A stretch of 64,000 bases of DNA from Lacihabitans soyangensis (GTDB lineage: Bacteria; Bacteroidota; Bacteroidia; Cytophagales; Spirosomataceae): assembly GCF_024343775.1 (NCBI RefSeq), contig NZ_RJUF01000185.1:29716-93715 (forward strand), in the 5' to 3' direction. The notes below the pieces were generated by a model. The model was not told where the DNA came from, did no database searches, and saw nothing but the letters and a program-made list of their open reading frames with translations. Position 1 is the first letter of the stretch. The number at the start of each line of letters is the position of its first letter. Shown one piece after another: positions 48,760-59,700 of the stretch. The translations under genes and the position numbers were made by a program.

Positions 48760-49176
48760 ATGCAATTAAAAACAATTTTGATTTTTCTAATTTTCTCATA
48801 CCACGCTTCCAATTGTCAAGGAATTTTGACCTATCGAAATGGAACCATATCATCGGAAAACAAAACTCTAAAGAATGCTCAACTAAAAAGTAAAATCAAC
48901 GAAATTGGCTCCGAAGAGGTGAAGGAGGCTTATCGAAAATATAGGCGTTTCCATGCAATGAAAAGGATTATTCTGGCAACCGAAACGGTTTTCGTACTTG
49001 GAGCCACTGACTACGATACAGGTTTTCCTAGGTTAAATATTACTACTTTGTCTGTTGGTTTAGCTGCCGCAGCCGTAGATATAATACTGACGAAACCTTT
49101 ACGCAGGCGTGCCAATCGGTTCGTTGAGGAATATAATTTTGAAATCAAGGATCGGCAGATGCTCATGAAACAGTGA
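48760..49176 (+). CDS. Small hypothetical exported protein
   Basis: A 138-residue protein with an N-terminal signal-like helix (residues 4-18, ending ASNCQG) and a second hydrophobic region around residues 70-110 (IILATETVFVLGATD, LSVGLAAAAVDIIL). The rest is charged and helical (EVKEAYRKYRRFHAMKR). No family recognised. It stands alone; the 246-bp gap downstream to 49422 holds nothing further. Confidence 0.55.
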   Translation: MQLKTILIFLIFSYHASNCQGILTYRNGTISSENKTLKNAQLKSKINEIGSEEVKEAYRKYRRFHAMKRIILATETVFVLGATDYDTGFPRLNITTLSVGLAAAAVDIILTKPLRRRANRFVEEYNFEIKDRQMLMKQ

Positions 49177-49422
49177 AAAGGCAATGAATAAGGCTTTGAA
49201 TTTCGCTTTGAAGAATTCCTTTTGCAAAAATTTTGTACATACCTGCGTGTGCGAATGACTATAAAATACTGAACTTTCAGTTTTCTGCCCAGCTTGCCTT
49301 CAAAGATAATTTACTTTTGGTGAACATTTTCACAATAACCAAAAACCTCAAAAGGAAGACTTTGGAATGAGAAAACATACTTAGCTATATCAGCAGTTTT
49401 TTTACAAAAATCTGGTTAAATA

Positions 49423-50790
49423 TCATTTTGCATTCACCACATAATCGGGATTGGGTCTTGGCTCTTGAGCATTAACCGATTTTCTCCATTTATGTAAAAG
49501 TTTCTGCAGTTCTTCAGCTTTCTTTGAATGGCTTGAAATCAAATTTTTCGTTTCGCCAATGTCTTCTTTTAAGTTGTATAATTCTATTTTGTTATCTTCA
49601 AAAAATTCAATCAATTTCCAATCTCCCAATCTCACTGCACTATATGGATTGTCGCCTTCATGATAGTGCGGATAGTGCCAAAAGAGTGGTCTGTGGTAGT
49701 TTTTCTGCTCAAAAAGGACAGGTTTTAATGACTTCCCATCTAGTTTTTCGGTTGGCTTACTATGTGTGAAATCCAAAATTGTAAGCATCAAATCCATGGT
49801 GATGACTGGCTCGTCAATTATTTTTCCCCCTTCTATTTTTCCTTTCCAATACATTAAAAGCGGCGTGCGAGTTCCGCCTTCATAACACCAGCCTTTTCCT
49901 TCTCTCAATGGCTTGCTGGTGGCAATATTCATTAATGTACCATTGTCAGCAGCAAAGATGATTAGGGTGTTCTCGAGCATTTTCCTTTTATCTAAGGTCT
50001 CCATTATTCTGCCGATGTTTTCATCCAAACTTTCTATCATGGCCGCATAAGTGGGGTTTTTCTGTTTGTCAGGTGTGGTGACTTGCTTTTTGTATTTTTC
50101 TATTTTCTCAGCTTTTGCCTGCACGGGGGTATGCACCGCATAATCCCAATAATTGAGATAAAAAGGCTTGCTTGCGTCATGATTCTCGATGAGTTTGATA
50201 GCTTCGTTTGCTAATCGGTCGGTAAGATACTCGCCCTGTGGACCTTCCTCGAGATGGGGCATTTGATAAGGTGCAAAAAATCCTTTTTTAGGATGTCCCC
50301 AGTTTGAACCACCAATATTTAAGTCAAAACCTTGATTTTTAGGGTAATACTGTTCGCCTTCACCCAGGTGCCATTTACCTATATGCCAAGTCGCATAACC
50401 CTTTTCTTTCAAGTACTCGGCAGTTGTTTTTTCAGATTGTGGCAAAAATTGTTGCCAATCAGGGATCAATAACTTGGGATTCTTTTTAACATGCCCCGCT
50501 ATCCAATCAGTAATATGCAATCTGGCTGGATATTTCCCTGTCATTAAGGCAGCTCTAGAGGGTGAACAAACCGTGCAGGCCGAATAAGCATTACTAAACC
50601 TTACACCATTTTGAGCTAATTTATCAATATTTGGCGTTTGATTAAATATATTGCCATAACAACCCAAATCCATCGCACCCATGTCGTCTATAAAGAACAG
50701 AATCACATTTGGCTGAATATCAGGTTTCTTGAAGGATATTTGAGCAAACAATAATAAGCTAATAGCGGTGAATACTAAAATTTTCTTCAT
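49423..50790 (-). CDS. Arylsulfatase-type sulfatase
   Basis: A 455-residue secreted sulfatase; signal peptide over the first ~20 residues. The formylglycine site is Cys75 in CSPSRAALMTGKYPARL, the cysteine-type motif C-x-P-S-R. Metal ligands include Asp35/Asp36 in LFFIDDMGAMD and the later FAADNGTLMN. YHIGKWHLGEG-type (ATWHIGKWHLGEGEQY) and WKLIEFFEDNKIELYNLKED are usual for family S1 enzymes. It needs a sulfatase-maturating enzyme, which is not in this window. Sulfated polysaccharide or aryl sulfate are both possible substrates. A -7-like element (CAAAGATA, 50849-50856, reverse strand) lies 58 nt upstream. Confidence 0.9.
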   Translation of the reverse strand: MKKILVFTAISLLLFAQISFKKPDIQPNVILFFIDDMGAMDLGCYGNIFNQTPNIDKLAQNGVRFSNAYSACTVCSPSRAALMTGKYPARLHITDWIAGHVKKNPKLLIPDWQQFLPQSEKTTAEYLKEKGYATWHIGKWHLGEGEQYYPKNQGFDLNIGGSNWGHPKKGFFAPYQMPHLEEGPQGEYLTDRLANEAIKLIENHDASKPFYLNYWDYAVHTPVQAKAEKIEKYKKQVTTPDKQKNPTYAAMIESLDENIGRIMETLDKRKMLENTLIIFAADNGTLMNIATSKPLREGKGWCYEGGTRTPLLMYWKGKIEGGKIIDEPVITMDLMLTILDFTHSKPTEKLDGKSLKPVLFEQKNYHRPLFWHYPHYHEGDNPYSAVRLGDWKLIEFFEDNKIELYNLKEDIGETKNLISSHSKKAEELQKLLHKWRKSVNAQEPRPNPDYVVNAK

Positions 50791-50989
50791 TGTAAACAGA
50801 TTAGGTTTTATTTTTCAAATCAGAGAGACAATTACTAAAGTTTCGGAGCAAAGATAAAGTGTTTATATTAACGAATATACAATATCCATTTTTTTACAAT
50901 ACACTAAATTTCAATACATTGCAAATTTCAAAATAAATACAAATTGTACCTAATTATTTCTGGGCAGTCCGTTGAAAAATTTCGATACT

Positions 50990-51146
50990 CAGCTCTTCGA
51001 CATCTTTTCGATGTCGAAGCTAGATGTGGAGGATTTCCAATCCGAGATTAAAGTGTAGCTAATTGAATATCATCAGCTCTTCGGCATCTTCTTGATGTCG
51101 AAGCTAGATATGGAGGATTTCCAATCCGACATTAAAGTGTAGCCAA
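50990..51146. repeat. Two tandem REP-like units downstream of the RAYT gene
   Basis: Two direct copies about 84 bp apart. Each has a hairpin (CTTCGACATC 50995-51004 with GATGTCGAAG 51010-51019; CTTCGGCATC 51079-51088 with GATGTCGAAG 51094-51103), then CTAGAT, then a small GGATT-TCC-AATCC hairpin, then ATTAAAGTGTAG. The single arm change in copy 2 leaves a G-U pair. The right-hand copy contains the last codons and stop of the transposase gene, so the repeat seems to have spread by copying DNA that includes the gene end. Confidence 0.88.
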
Positions 51147-51726
51147 TTGAATATCACTTTTTCTAGTTCCATAATAATCTCCACAGCTACTATACAAATA
51201 TTCTTCTTCTTTAATAACCAACACAGCTCGAACAGGATTCATATGAATATAGTCGGTCGCGACCCCTGTCAATTTTGTCATAAAAAACTCCTCTGAGTAA
51301 ATTTCCTCTCCATGATATCCCTCCTCCCAAAACCAAATCTGGGTCGCCAGTCCGATTATCTTCTTTTTTCAGTAACCAAAGTAGCCATCTTTTTCTGCTT
51401 TCCTTTGGATTTTTCTCAATTGAACGAATAATTTGAGTTGAAGTAAACTGGGTCGCCAGCCCGATTTTAAAATCTCGTATTATGTCACTTAAATGCAGCT
51501 GTTCACTCTGAATAATAAGATGAATATGGTTACTCATGATTACCAAAGCATAAATCTTCAGTCCTTTCTCTTTTTGACAGAACTTGAGACTTTCAAGTAG
51601 AATATCCATGTATTCTTTTCTGGTAAATACATCCACCCATTGATGAACTGTGGTAGTTATAATGTATACAGCATGTTGGTCCTTTATTCTGTATTCGTAT
51701 GGCATAATGTGCAAATATTTGCTCAT
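51132..51726 (-). pseudogene. REP-associated transposase (Y1_Tnp/RAYT), frameshifted
   Basis: An IS200/RAYT-type transposase. The HUH motif is His67-Ile-His69 in MSNHIHLII, preceded by EYRIKDQHAVYIITTTVHQWVDVF, standard for Bacteroidota RAYTs. The open frame stays in register to residue ~120 and then shifts: a 13-16 bp GC-rich insert near 51339-51354 moves translation out of frame. In the corrected frame the usual C-terminus is present (QIWFWEEGYHGEEIYSEEF, YIHMNPVRAVLV, EYLYSSCGDYY) and ends at 51132. Two more inserts of the same kind are in frame. The locus is flanked by inverted REP-like hairpins, the expected DNA partners of RAYT proteins. I cannot place the catalytic Tyr with confidence. 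Confidence 0.85.
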
Positions 51727-51740
51727 CTAAAATAACTTTA

Positions 51741-51801
51741 TTTGGATTACAAATCCAAATTTATCTAGCTTCGACATGCCCTATCGGAACATGTCGAAGA
51801 G
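51741..51801. repeat. REP-like unit upstream of the RAYT gene, inverted
   Basis: CTTCGACATG (51769-51778) pairs with CATGTCGAAG (51790-51799). Next to it TTTGGAT and ATCCAAA flank a short loop (about 51741-51759). Read on the reverse strand, the order hairpin / CTAGAT / GGATT...AATCC is the same as in the units at 50990-51146, so the transposase lies between inverted copies. Confidence 0.85.
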
Positions 51802-51868
51802 CATTATCTATCAAAAAAACCACCAAAAACAACGTCTCTGGTGGTCAATTATAAAGAAAACAAAAACC

Positions 51869-54800
51869 TCAATTCACACAACCCCCAATCTTGGCCTCAA
51901 AAACTACACCGTTTTTGACCTCAAAAACACCTTGGGTGGCATCCATCAGTATAGATTTATTGGACTGAAACAGCACATTGGCGTTGCCTTGAATGGTGAT
52001 GTTGGCTTTTAGCTCTAGGTTGGTTTGCTTGGTGGTGCTGCCTCCCGAAATATCGTCGGTGGGGCTATTGAGTACAATAATACTGTTGCAATTGCTGGCT
52101 CCGCAGGCAATGGTGTTGTTGAGTTCGCCCACAAAAACGTCGTCGACGTAATAATAGGCATTGATATGCTCCGAGTTGCCATAAGTACGGGTGCCCGGTG
52201 GCGTTAAGGTGATGATGGTTTGTCCGTCACGAAAGAAATTGCCCAAATACAGATGCGTGTAAGCTTGGTCAGCCGTTATTTCTGCTGAAATGTTTACCCA
52301 ATTTTCGGTGTCGGTGACGAGCGTGTTGTTGGTGGGCAATACCGTCCTTTGCACCGCAAGGGTATCGTAGGTACTCACGATTCGCTCGCCAATGTTAAGA
52401 CCGAAACCGATGTTATTGGTGGCGTATTGCATATAGTCTGCCCGAGAGACCCACATACTCAAGAGATACCTTTTGCCCACCTGCATGGGAGCAGTCAATT
52501 GCGTGCCGAGGTATTCTCTGTAGCCATTGATACCTGTGAAAAAGCCCGCATAAGCACCGCCATTGCGTGGCGACTGAATCCCAAACCGGACATTGAAAGG
52601 CGTCTCTATGTTGCTATTGTACTCGCCGCAGTCGTTGAAATAATCTGCCGAACCTCTTGTAGGTATTTTCCAGTGGTTGTTGGGCGACAGCCACTGCCCT
52701 TGTGTGGCTGGTGTAGGCGTAAAGTTGGTCGGGCAAGTTTCGTAATACTCAAAACCAGGATTAGGCAATAGGTTGGTAGTCAAACAGGTAGTGGTATAAT
52801 GCGGATTCTCCGTTATCTCGGTGGCATTGATAGCATAGATTTTAAATTCAAGTGGAATCTCTATGGTGCTGAATCCGCTGGTGTTCTCGCCGGTAGAAAT
52901 CACCCGCACGTAATAGGTCTGGCCTACTGTGAGGCCCGTCAAAATAACCGAATTGTTTTTGAGGCCAAATTGAGCTATGGAATAAGAGCAACCGATTTGT
53001 GTCAGGTTTCCGCAAGTGCCACTGTAAACGGTGATGGCACTATTGGTAGAGAGGTTTTCTACATAAATGTTCATTTTGGTATGTGTGGCCACGGTGGTAA
53101 ACCACACGTCTTGCTTGGTTTTATAGTAGCAGTCAGGCGTATCGCCTGTGGCACCTTCAGTGGAGTGAAAACTTCCATTGACCAGTGGTATGGCACCCGT
53201 GCAAAGGTTGTTGACTGGCACGGTAAGCGAGGTTACGGCAATCTTGAAAGTACCTTGGTTGTGCAAAACCGTGAATTGTGAACCCACTGTTATGTAATAA
53301 TCTGTACCTATGGTAAGACTGGTGACATTAAATCCTGAGCTGCCATTGGCTACAAGCATGCAATTATTCAAAGTTAATGCACCACATGTGCCAGAGAAAA
53401 CACTCACGATGGCATTAGAAATAAAGCCATTGTAATAAACCCTGTGAGAGGTAGCCGTGGCAGTAAATTTATACCAAACTTCCCCACCTTGATGACATGT
53501 GGTTTGCTCATTCGACGACATCATATTTGAACCACTAGTAAACTGCGGCACATTGGTCGCTGATACACTTAAAACCGTAGCATTGGCACACAAATCGTTG
53601 GCTGGTGCATCTACATCGTCGGTCAGTGCTATCGAAAATCGCCCCCTAACGGTAGCCGAGCTCGTAGAACTAAACACCCTTATCAAGTAGGTTTGGCCCA
53701 CTGTTAAGCCAGTTACCAGCCTATCTTGAGAGAATTCCCCAGATACAGCCCCACTGCACGTAAGGGCAGTCAGAGCTGAACAAGTACCACTGTAAACCAC
53801 GAAGCTCGGTTGTACAAAATTGGCAGATATTCTGAGTCTTACTCTGGTTTTGGTAGCTGTGAAACTGTACCAAACATCATCATCGATAGAGCCAATTCCC
53901 GTACAACTTAATGCCTGAGTACTGGCTGTGGCATTGGTGGTGTTGCCCGGCACAAAAGTGGCTGTGAGCGTATTGGCTTGTATGCCTAAGGCAGTGGGCG
54001 AAGCACAATCGTTATTGGTCGGGGCAACGGTTTCTTGGTTTACTTGTATTCTGAAACTCCCCTGCGTAGCCGTAGTAGCTGTGGAGGCATACACCCGTAT
54101 GAGATAGGTTTGACCTATGGTTAAGGTCGTTAATTTCAGAAAATTCTCTGTCGTAGATACCATGGACGTAGTGAGGCATGTAATTTGTGAAATGGCATTA
54201 CAATCTCCCGTGTAAACGGCCACTACCGGCGTAGTCATTTCTATCTCTGTGGTATGCCTGGCTATGGCCACCAATGCGGAGGTGCTGGCAGCGGTAAATT
54301 TATACCATACGTCAAAAGCATTGGCTTGTCCACACGAATTGGTGCCAGTGGTGGCATTGGCATCTAAGGTACTGCCCACCACATAATTGCTCGACAACCA
54401 AGTGGCATGATGCGTGAGTGTGGTGGCCGTAGAACAGATGTCGTTGGCTGGTGGTGTGATGTTTTTTATACAGCCTTCAAAAGAAGTAACCGAGAAACTC
54501 GTAGAAAAAACCCGAATAAAATACTCATTACCAACAGTTAAGCCTAGAACCACTCTTTCTTCAAAAGTGCTTATATCACCCGAACATTCCAAGAAAGTAA
54601 GTGTACCGCAGCTACCGGCGTATACTTCAAATTTAAAATTTCCTCCAGATATTTTACTGAATCGAATACGTTGTTGGGTAGCCGAAGCCGTGAATTTATA
54701 CCAAACATCTCTCACCAGGGTGGTATTGTTGCCCGTTCCAGCATTACACTCTTTTATAATTGACTGAGATGAGTTTTGGAGATTTCCCGCAAAAGTATTG

Positions 54801-56503
54801 CAAGAAAGTGCATTGCCCGAAGGTGTTAGAGCTATGGCACCTGAGCATTCGTCGTTGGCGGCAAAGTTTGGTGAAGTAACGCAAACCCGAAAGCTTAAAG
54901 CTGCCACTGTGGAAGGTACTATTCGGATAAAATAGGTCTGGCCTACTGTTAGTCCACCCAAATTGGAAAGTGAATCTATACTACCTCCGCACCGCAAATG
55001 CTGCAAACTACCACAAACACCCGCATGAAAAGAGGCGGTGAAGGAGTAGTTTTCGACACTTACTATTTTGATACGGTGCTGGGTGCTGGTGGCCACAAAC
55101 TTGAGGTAAATATCACGGGCTATGTCATTACAAGTACCTGTTATGGCTGAAGGAAACGAATTGGCCGAGCTAACTACCGTCTCGGTACACGTGCTATTGC
55201 TAGAGGCCGTAATCGCCAAAGCCGTGGCACAGTCGTCGTAAGGAGAAAAAACCGGCGTGGTAACGGCCACTGAGAACAATGATTGGTTGGAAGTTGTGGT
55301 GCCACTGTAGACTCTAAAAAAATACGTTTGCCCAGTAGTTAAACCCGAAAGTACGTTGATGGCCGTGTCGCCCGAAAAAGTGGTGGTGTTGCAGCCCAAA
55401 GAAACCAAAGCAGCACAAGATCCACTAAAGGCCTGAATTCTGCCTAGATTTGAGTTCCAACCTTTTACCTTGATTTTATGCACAGCTTGCGTTGCTACAA
55501 AACTATACCAAACGTCGTCGTCGGTGGTCGTCTGGAGGTTACAATCTAAAGAAGACTGGGTGGCATCGAAAGAACTTCCTGCAATAGCTCCAGAGAAATC
55601 TTCCCCAAGGGCAGATGTTAAACCAACCGCTGAGAGACAGTTGTCGTTGGTAGGATTAGCAGTGATGGCCACCGAAAAAGTACCGCCCTCGCCTACTCCG
55701 CCCGAACTGTACACCCTGAAGAAATAGGTCTCGCCGATAGTTAAAGCCGTAAAAAGTGCCGAAGAATTATCTAAAGTGCTTAAACCCGAAGAAACACATT
55801 GTTTGGCCACCAATGCCCCACAGGTACCTGAAAACAAAGAAACCTCCGCAGAGCCTTGGAAGTTGAGCATTTTCAAAAACAAACGGTGGGAGGTTTGAGT
55901 GGCTGTGAAGGAATACCAAACGTCGTCGTCGGCTGTTCCACTACATCCAGCCAAACTTTGGGTGGCAAACTGTGTGGTGCCGTTAGTCCTTACCGCAGGA
56001 ACGTTTGAGGGCTGAATGGTCAATGGTACAGCAGCTGTGCATTCGTCATTGGCTGGTGGCATGGCATTTATCAAACAAATATCAAAGGTACCTAGATTGG
56101 TATCACTAGCTGTAGAAACCGCGATTTTATAAACATTACCGATAGTTAAACCCGTGAGGTTGATGCTGGCGGTGGAGTTATAACTGGTATATCTACAAAA
56201 ACCAAAGCGTGTGCTGCAGTCTTCTTCATAAATATCAAAATAAAAATCCTGAATGGTTCCGGGGCTTATCTGAACAATTTGAGAGGCACTGGTAGCCGTA
56301 AACTGATACCACACCATGTATTTGTTAAAATCGCAGCCATCGTATTCGCTGTTTTCAACACCCACATTGGTACCTGCAGTTGGGCTACAGGTATTGGCCG
56401 AGGTAAGTACCACGGCATTGGCACAATCGACATTGGCGGGTGCTTGGGCATAAACACTGTAAACCGAGAGTATCAAAACAAAAAGGACGTAGATTTTTTT
56501 CAT
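51869..56503 (-). CDS. Giant secreted protein with nine tandem beta modules
   Basis: A 1544-residue secreted protein, signal peptide ending in VYAQ. From residue ~20 to ~1200 it has nine modules of about 115-145 residues. Each starts P-x-N-D-x-C-x-x-A-x-x-L (for example PANDECTAAVPL), has a central DDVWYSFTATQTSHR, then FSGTCGAL, and ends LTVGQTYFIRVY. A jelly-roll-like region follows (LLPNPGFEYYETCPTNF, GKRYLLSMWVSRADY, YYYVDDVFVGEL). The last ~70 residues (SPTDDISGGSTTKQT to FEAKIGGCVN) match the 3-coathanger-stack C-terminus that ends in Gly-Cys-x-x. The modules resemble C-terminal pre-peptidase domains used for binding. Likely a cell-surface or matrix adhesin. Its C-terminus type is shared with the divergent gene at 56750. 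Confidence 0.82.
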   Translation of the reverse strand: MKKIYVLFVLILSVYSVYAQAPANVDCANAVVLTSANTCSPTAGTNVGVENSEYDGCDFNKYMVWYQFTATSASQIVQISPGTIQDFYFDIYEEDCSTRFGFCRYTSYNSTASINLTGLTIGNVYKIAVSTASDTNLGTFDICLINAMPPANDECTAAVPLTIQPSNVPAVRTNGTTQFATQSLAGCSGTADDDVWYSFTATQTSHRLFLKMLNFQGSAEVSLFSGTCGALVAKQCVSSGLSTLDNSSALFTALTIGETYFFRVYSSGGVGEGGTFSVAITANPTNDNCLSAVGLTSALGEDFSGAIAGSSFDATQSSLDCNLQTTTDDDVWYSFVATQAVHKIKVKGWNSNLGRIQAFSGSCAALVSLGCNTTTFSGDTAINVLSGLTTGQTYFFRVYSGTTTSNQSLFSVAVTTPVFSPYDDCATALAITASSNSTCTETVVSSANSFPSAITGTCNDIARDIYLKFVATSTQHRIKIVSVENYSFTASFHAGVCGSLQHLRCGGSIDSLSNLGGLTVGQTYFIRIVPSTVAALSFRVCVTSPNFAANDECSGAIALTPSGNALSCNTFAGNLQNSSQSIIKECNAGTGNNTTLVRDVWYKFTASATQQRIRFSKISGGNFKFEVYAGSCGTLTFLECSGDISTFEERVVLGLTVGNEYFIRVFSTSFSVTSFEGCIKNITPPANDICSTATTLTHHATWLSSNYVVGSTLDANATTGTNSCGQANAFDVWYKFTAASTSALVAIARHTTEIEMTTPVVAVYTGDCNAISQITCLTTSMVSTTENFLKLTTLTIGQTYLIRVYASTATTATQGSFRIQVNQETVAPTNNDCASPTALGIQANTLTATFVPGNTTNATASTQALSCTGIGSIDDDVWYSFTATKTRVRLRISANFVQPSFVVYSGTCSALTALTCSGAVSGEFSQDRLVTGLTVGQTYLIRVFSSTSSATVRGRFSIALTDDVDAPANDLCANATVLSVSATNVPQFTSGSNMMSSNEQTTCHQGGEVWYKFTATATSHRVYYNGFISNAIVSVFSGTCGALTLNNCMLVANGSSGFNVTSLTIGTDYYITVGSQFTVLHNQGTFKIAVTSLTVPVNNLCTGAIPLVNGSFHSTEGATGDTPDCYYKTKQDVWFTTVATHTKMNIYVENLSTNSAITVYSGTCGNLTQIGCSYSIAQFGLKNNSVILTGLTVGQTYYVRVISTGENTSGFSTIEIPLEFKIYAINATEITENPHYTTTCLTTNLLPNPGFEYYETCPTNFTPTPATQGQWLSPNNHWKIPTRGSADYFNDCGEYNSNIETPFNVRFGIQSPRNGGAYAGFFTGINGYREYLGTQLTAPMQVGKRYLLSMWVSRADYMQYATNNIGFGLNIGERIVSTYDTLAVQRTVLPTNNTLVTDTENWVNISAEITADQAYTHLYLGNFFRDGQTIITLTPPGTRTYGNSEHINAYYYVDDVFVGELNNTIACGASNCNSIIVLNSPTDDISGGSTTKQTNLELKANITIQGNANVLFQSNKSILMDATQGVFEVKNGVVFEAKIGGCVN

Positions 56504-56520
56504 AGCAAGATTATTTTGCT

Positions 56521-56729
56521 CAAAACTACGCTTTCTAAAAACCTTGGAGTACTACTAATGTTAGTAGGTGCTACTCCCAAAAAGTATTATTTCAACCTAA
56601 ACCTGGTAAAAGCCTCATGCAAGAATCATAAATACTTTGGTGGCCTACATATAAAAAACCGCAAAATAAAAAACTCTTGAAATAGCGGAGAACGAGGATA
56701 ACATTCAGAACATTTTGAATTTACTTTTG
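56521..56729. promoter_or_regulatory. Divergent promoter region with a large hairpin
   Basis: Both giant genes start from this gap. TAGTTTTG on the reverse strand (56521-56528 as CAAAACTA) lies 17 nt before the leftward start; TACTTTTG (56722-56729) lies 20 nt before the rightward start. Between them CTACTAA (56552-56558) pairs with TTAGTAG (56561-56567), and GGAGTA (56546-56551) pairs with TACTCC (56572-56577), leaving a four-base bulge. A shared regulator binding site is possible. Confidence 0.5.
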
Positions 56730-56749
56730 GTATCAAATGTGACCCTTAC

Positions 56750-59700
56750 ATGAAAAAAAATCTCTCCTTATTTCTTCTAACAGTAGCTATTAATGCCAAC
56801 GCACAATCTTTTTTAAAAATATTCGAAACCAGTAATCACAGCTCAAGTCCAAGATATGGAGTGGATGCCAACGGTACATTATATTTTACAGCTGGGCAAC
56901 CAACCAATGGCGAAGTACGTGTTTGGAAAACCGACGGTACAGATGCCGGCACTACCAAAATAACCGCTGCAACAGGAGCTCCTGTTACTGGGCCCTTTCC
57001 TCATTTCGCTTCATTAAATGCAGTGAAAGCATTCGGCAACAAAGCTCTGATAGTAGCAGCTCCCGCCAATCAAAACTATGACCATGAATTATGGGTAAGC
57101 GATGGTACCCAAGCAGGTACTTTTAGATTGGCCGACATCAACCCTGGAAGCGGAGACCCTTTTATTCAGAACCTCACCGTATTAATGGTTGGGAGTAGCA
57201 CTTTGGCTTTTTTTTCGGCCTATAACCCTACCAATGGACAGGAATTATGGATGACAAATGGAACGCAAGCTGGTACTATATTGCTCAAAGATATTAACCC
57301 CGGGGTCGGCTCCTCGAACCCATTTGGTTTTGCGGTCTTCAATAATAACGTTTATTTTTTTGCCAACAATGGTACCCATGGAAGTGAATTTTGGAAAACG
57401 GATGGAACCACAGCCGGTACAACCATGGTAAAAGACATTGTTCCGGGAACAGGCAGTTCTGCTCCGCCAACAAGCAACAGAAATACTATAATTGCCAACG
57501 ACTTCGGTTTGTACTTATCAGTTTTTGACAATTCATTTCCAACGGGCGTGACCAAACTGTACTTCTCAGACGGCAGCGAAGCCAACACCAACAATCTTGG
57601 CGGATACAATGCCCCAAGAAACTTCAAGAAATTCAAGGACCGTATTTACTTGACTATTAATGAATCATTCACCAATCTGATGTATATAGAGAACAGTTCC
57701 ACTATTAATTATCCGCAATTTGCAAGTATGAACACCGGCGGAAATGTTCTGAACGCGGATGATCTGACGGTATCTGGAGATTCTCTTTATCTTACTGCAG
57801 AGTTCGAGGCAAACGAACGCCGATTGTTTCTGGTCAATACTTCAATTCCGATGATTGCTTACTTGGTAGCAGACCTTGTACCTTCTGCTACTTTTAACCC
57901 ATTTCCAACAGCAGCCAACCAAAGGAAATTTATCCCCACTGGAAATGGCCGGATGTACTTCTTGGCCAATAACAATGTTAATGGAAAGGAGCTTTGGTAT
58001 ACCGATGGCAACTGGGCTACTACCAAAATGGTAAGAGATTTTAAGCCAGGATCGGCCGATGGCTCCTATTCCTACATGAAAATGTATGGGAATAGGTTGT
58101 ACTTTATAGCAGACACCTCAGACACCGCTGCAGAATGTTATTACACGCTAAACGGCAACACGCCCATCAAGATGGTAAACATAGACCCCGCCAAGGGCCT
58201 TAGCAATTTTTACCCCATAGAAGTTTCTGGCGGAAACCTTTATTTCAGTGCTTTTCATCCCACCTATGGCTATGAGCTTTACAAAACCAACGGAACCACC
58301 TTCACCCTCGTAAAAGATTTGAACACGCAGCAAAACTCTGCTGACTTTGATTTTTTTAAAGAAAAAGTGGTTCTAAACAATAAGGTGTATTTCACAGCCA
58401 CAGACGGTAAACTGGGCAGAGAAATATGGGTAACGGATGGCAAAACCAATCAAACCAAAATTCCATTTGAAATAAACAGGTATCCGGCCACTGAAGGTTA
58501 TAGTTTTTACCCGACCACTTACAGTCATTACAAAACCAGTACAGCTATTCATAAAATATTTAAAATCAACACCAAATTATTGATTTTTGAAGATCGGAAT
58601 ATTTGGAGTACCGACGGGACAGCCAATCCCGTACTTATATTTTCAGGAAACAACCATTTTTCTTCCTTTACCTCGGGATTTGAAATGAACGGATTCTTAT
58701 ATTTTGATAATGCCAATAAGCTCTATAGAACCGATGGAACGGCAGCCGGAACCACTCAGGTTGGGGCCCCAGATGCCTCTATTCCAGATGACTATAGGCC
58801 TATCAAACTCTTAGGTGCTGTAAACAACAAGGTGTTCTTTATGGGCTATCACAACACCCATGGCTGGGAGGTTTTTTACAATGATGGCACCATTGGGAAT
58901 GTGTTTCTACTGGATAATTTGGAGCCAGGAAACAATACCTTAGAAGTTTTCCCAATTAGCAGGGTTGTAGGCAACAAGCTCTATTTCTCCTATTATTCAA
59001 TTTCAGAGGGCGTTGTCTTATATGTTACTGAAGGCACAGCGGCCACAACCACCAAGCTAAAGGTGTTCGGAATGAACTCTTCACAGCCCGATATGCTCAC
59101 AAATTTTCTAAACACCCACTTGGTATTTACGGGTGATGACGGTACCCACGGCCTCGAACTGTGGAAATCAGACGGTACTGTAGCAGGTACCAATATGATA
59201 ATAGATTTAGACCCAAACGCCAGCGGCTATCCTAGAAATCAGCTGCACTCTAGACAATTCGCAATATATAATAACCATGTCTATTTTAATGCTTACAACG
59301 GCACGCAGTCGGGTCTTTTTAAATCAGACTTAACAGAGTCTGGCACTACTTACTTGTCTGAATTCGACGGCACTTACGCAATAAGCTCAGATTACGGTGT
59401 GTACATGTCTGGATACACACCAAGTACCAGTAACGAACTCTTCAAAATAGAATCGGAAACCAATTCAAAGCGGCTGGTTGCCGATATAAGAGGTGGTAAC
59501 CAATCGTCAAACCTTTCAGAAATGCAACTTTTGGGAGATTTGATTATAGTGAGCAATCTAGATGCTCAATTCAAAAATCAGCTACATGTATTCAGAATTT
59601 GTCCTAACATTGCTCAAGTATCGGGTGCCCAAAATGCCACTGCTACTACCTACGCTATGGATATGGTACAGAGCTCTGCCAATCTCGCAGCCTCAACTCG

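Noticed and set aside
52025..55727. Several forward open frames of 60-160 codons inside the giant reverse gene
   Set aside because: They are mirror frames of the repeated modules in a gene with clear coding character on the other strand.
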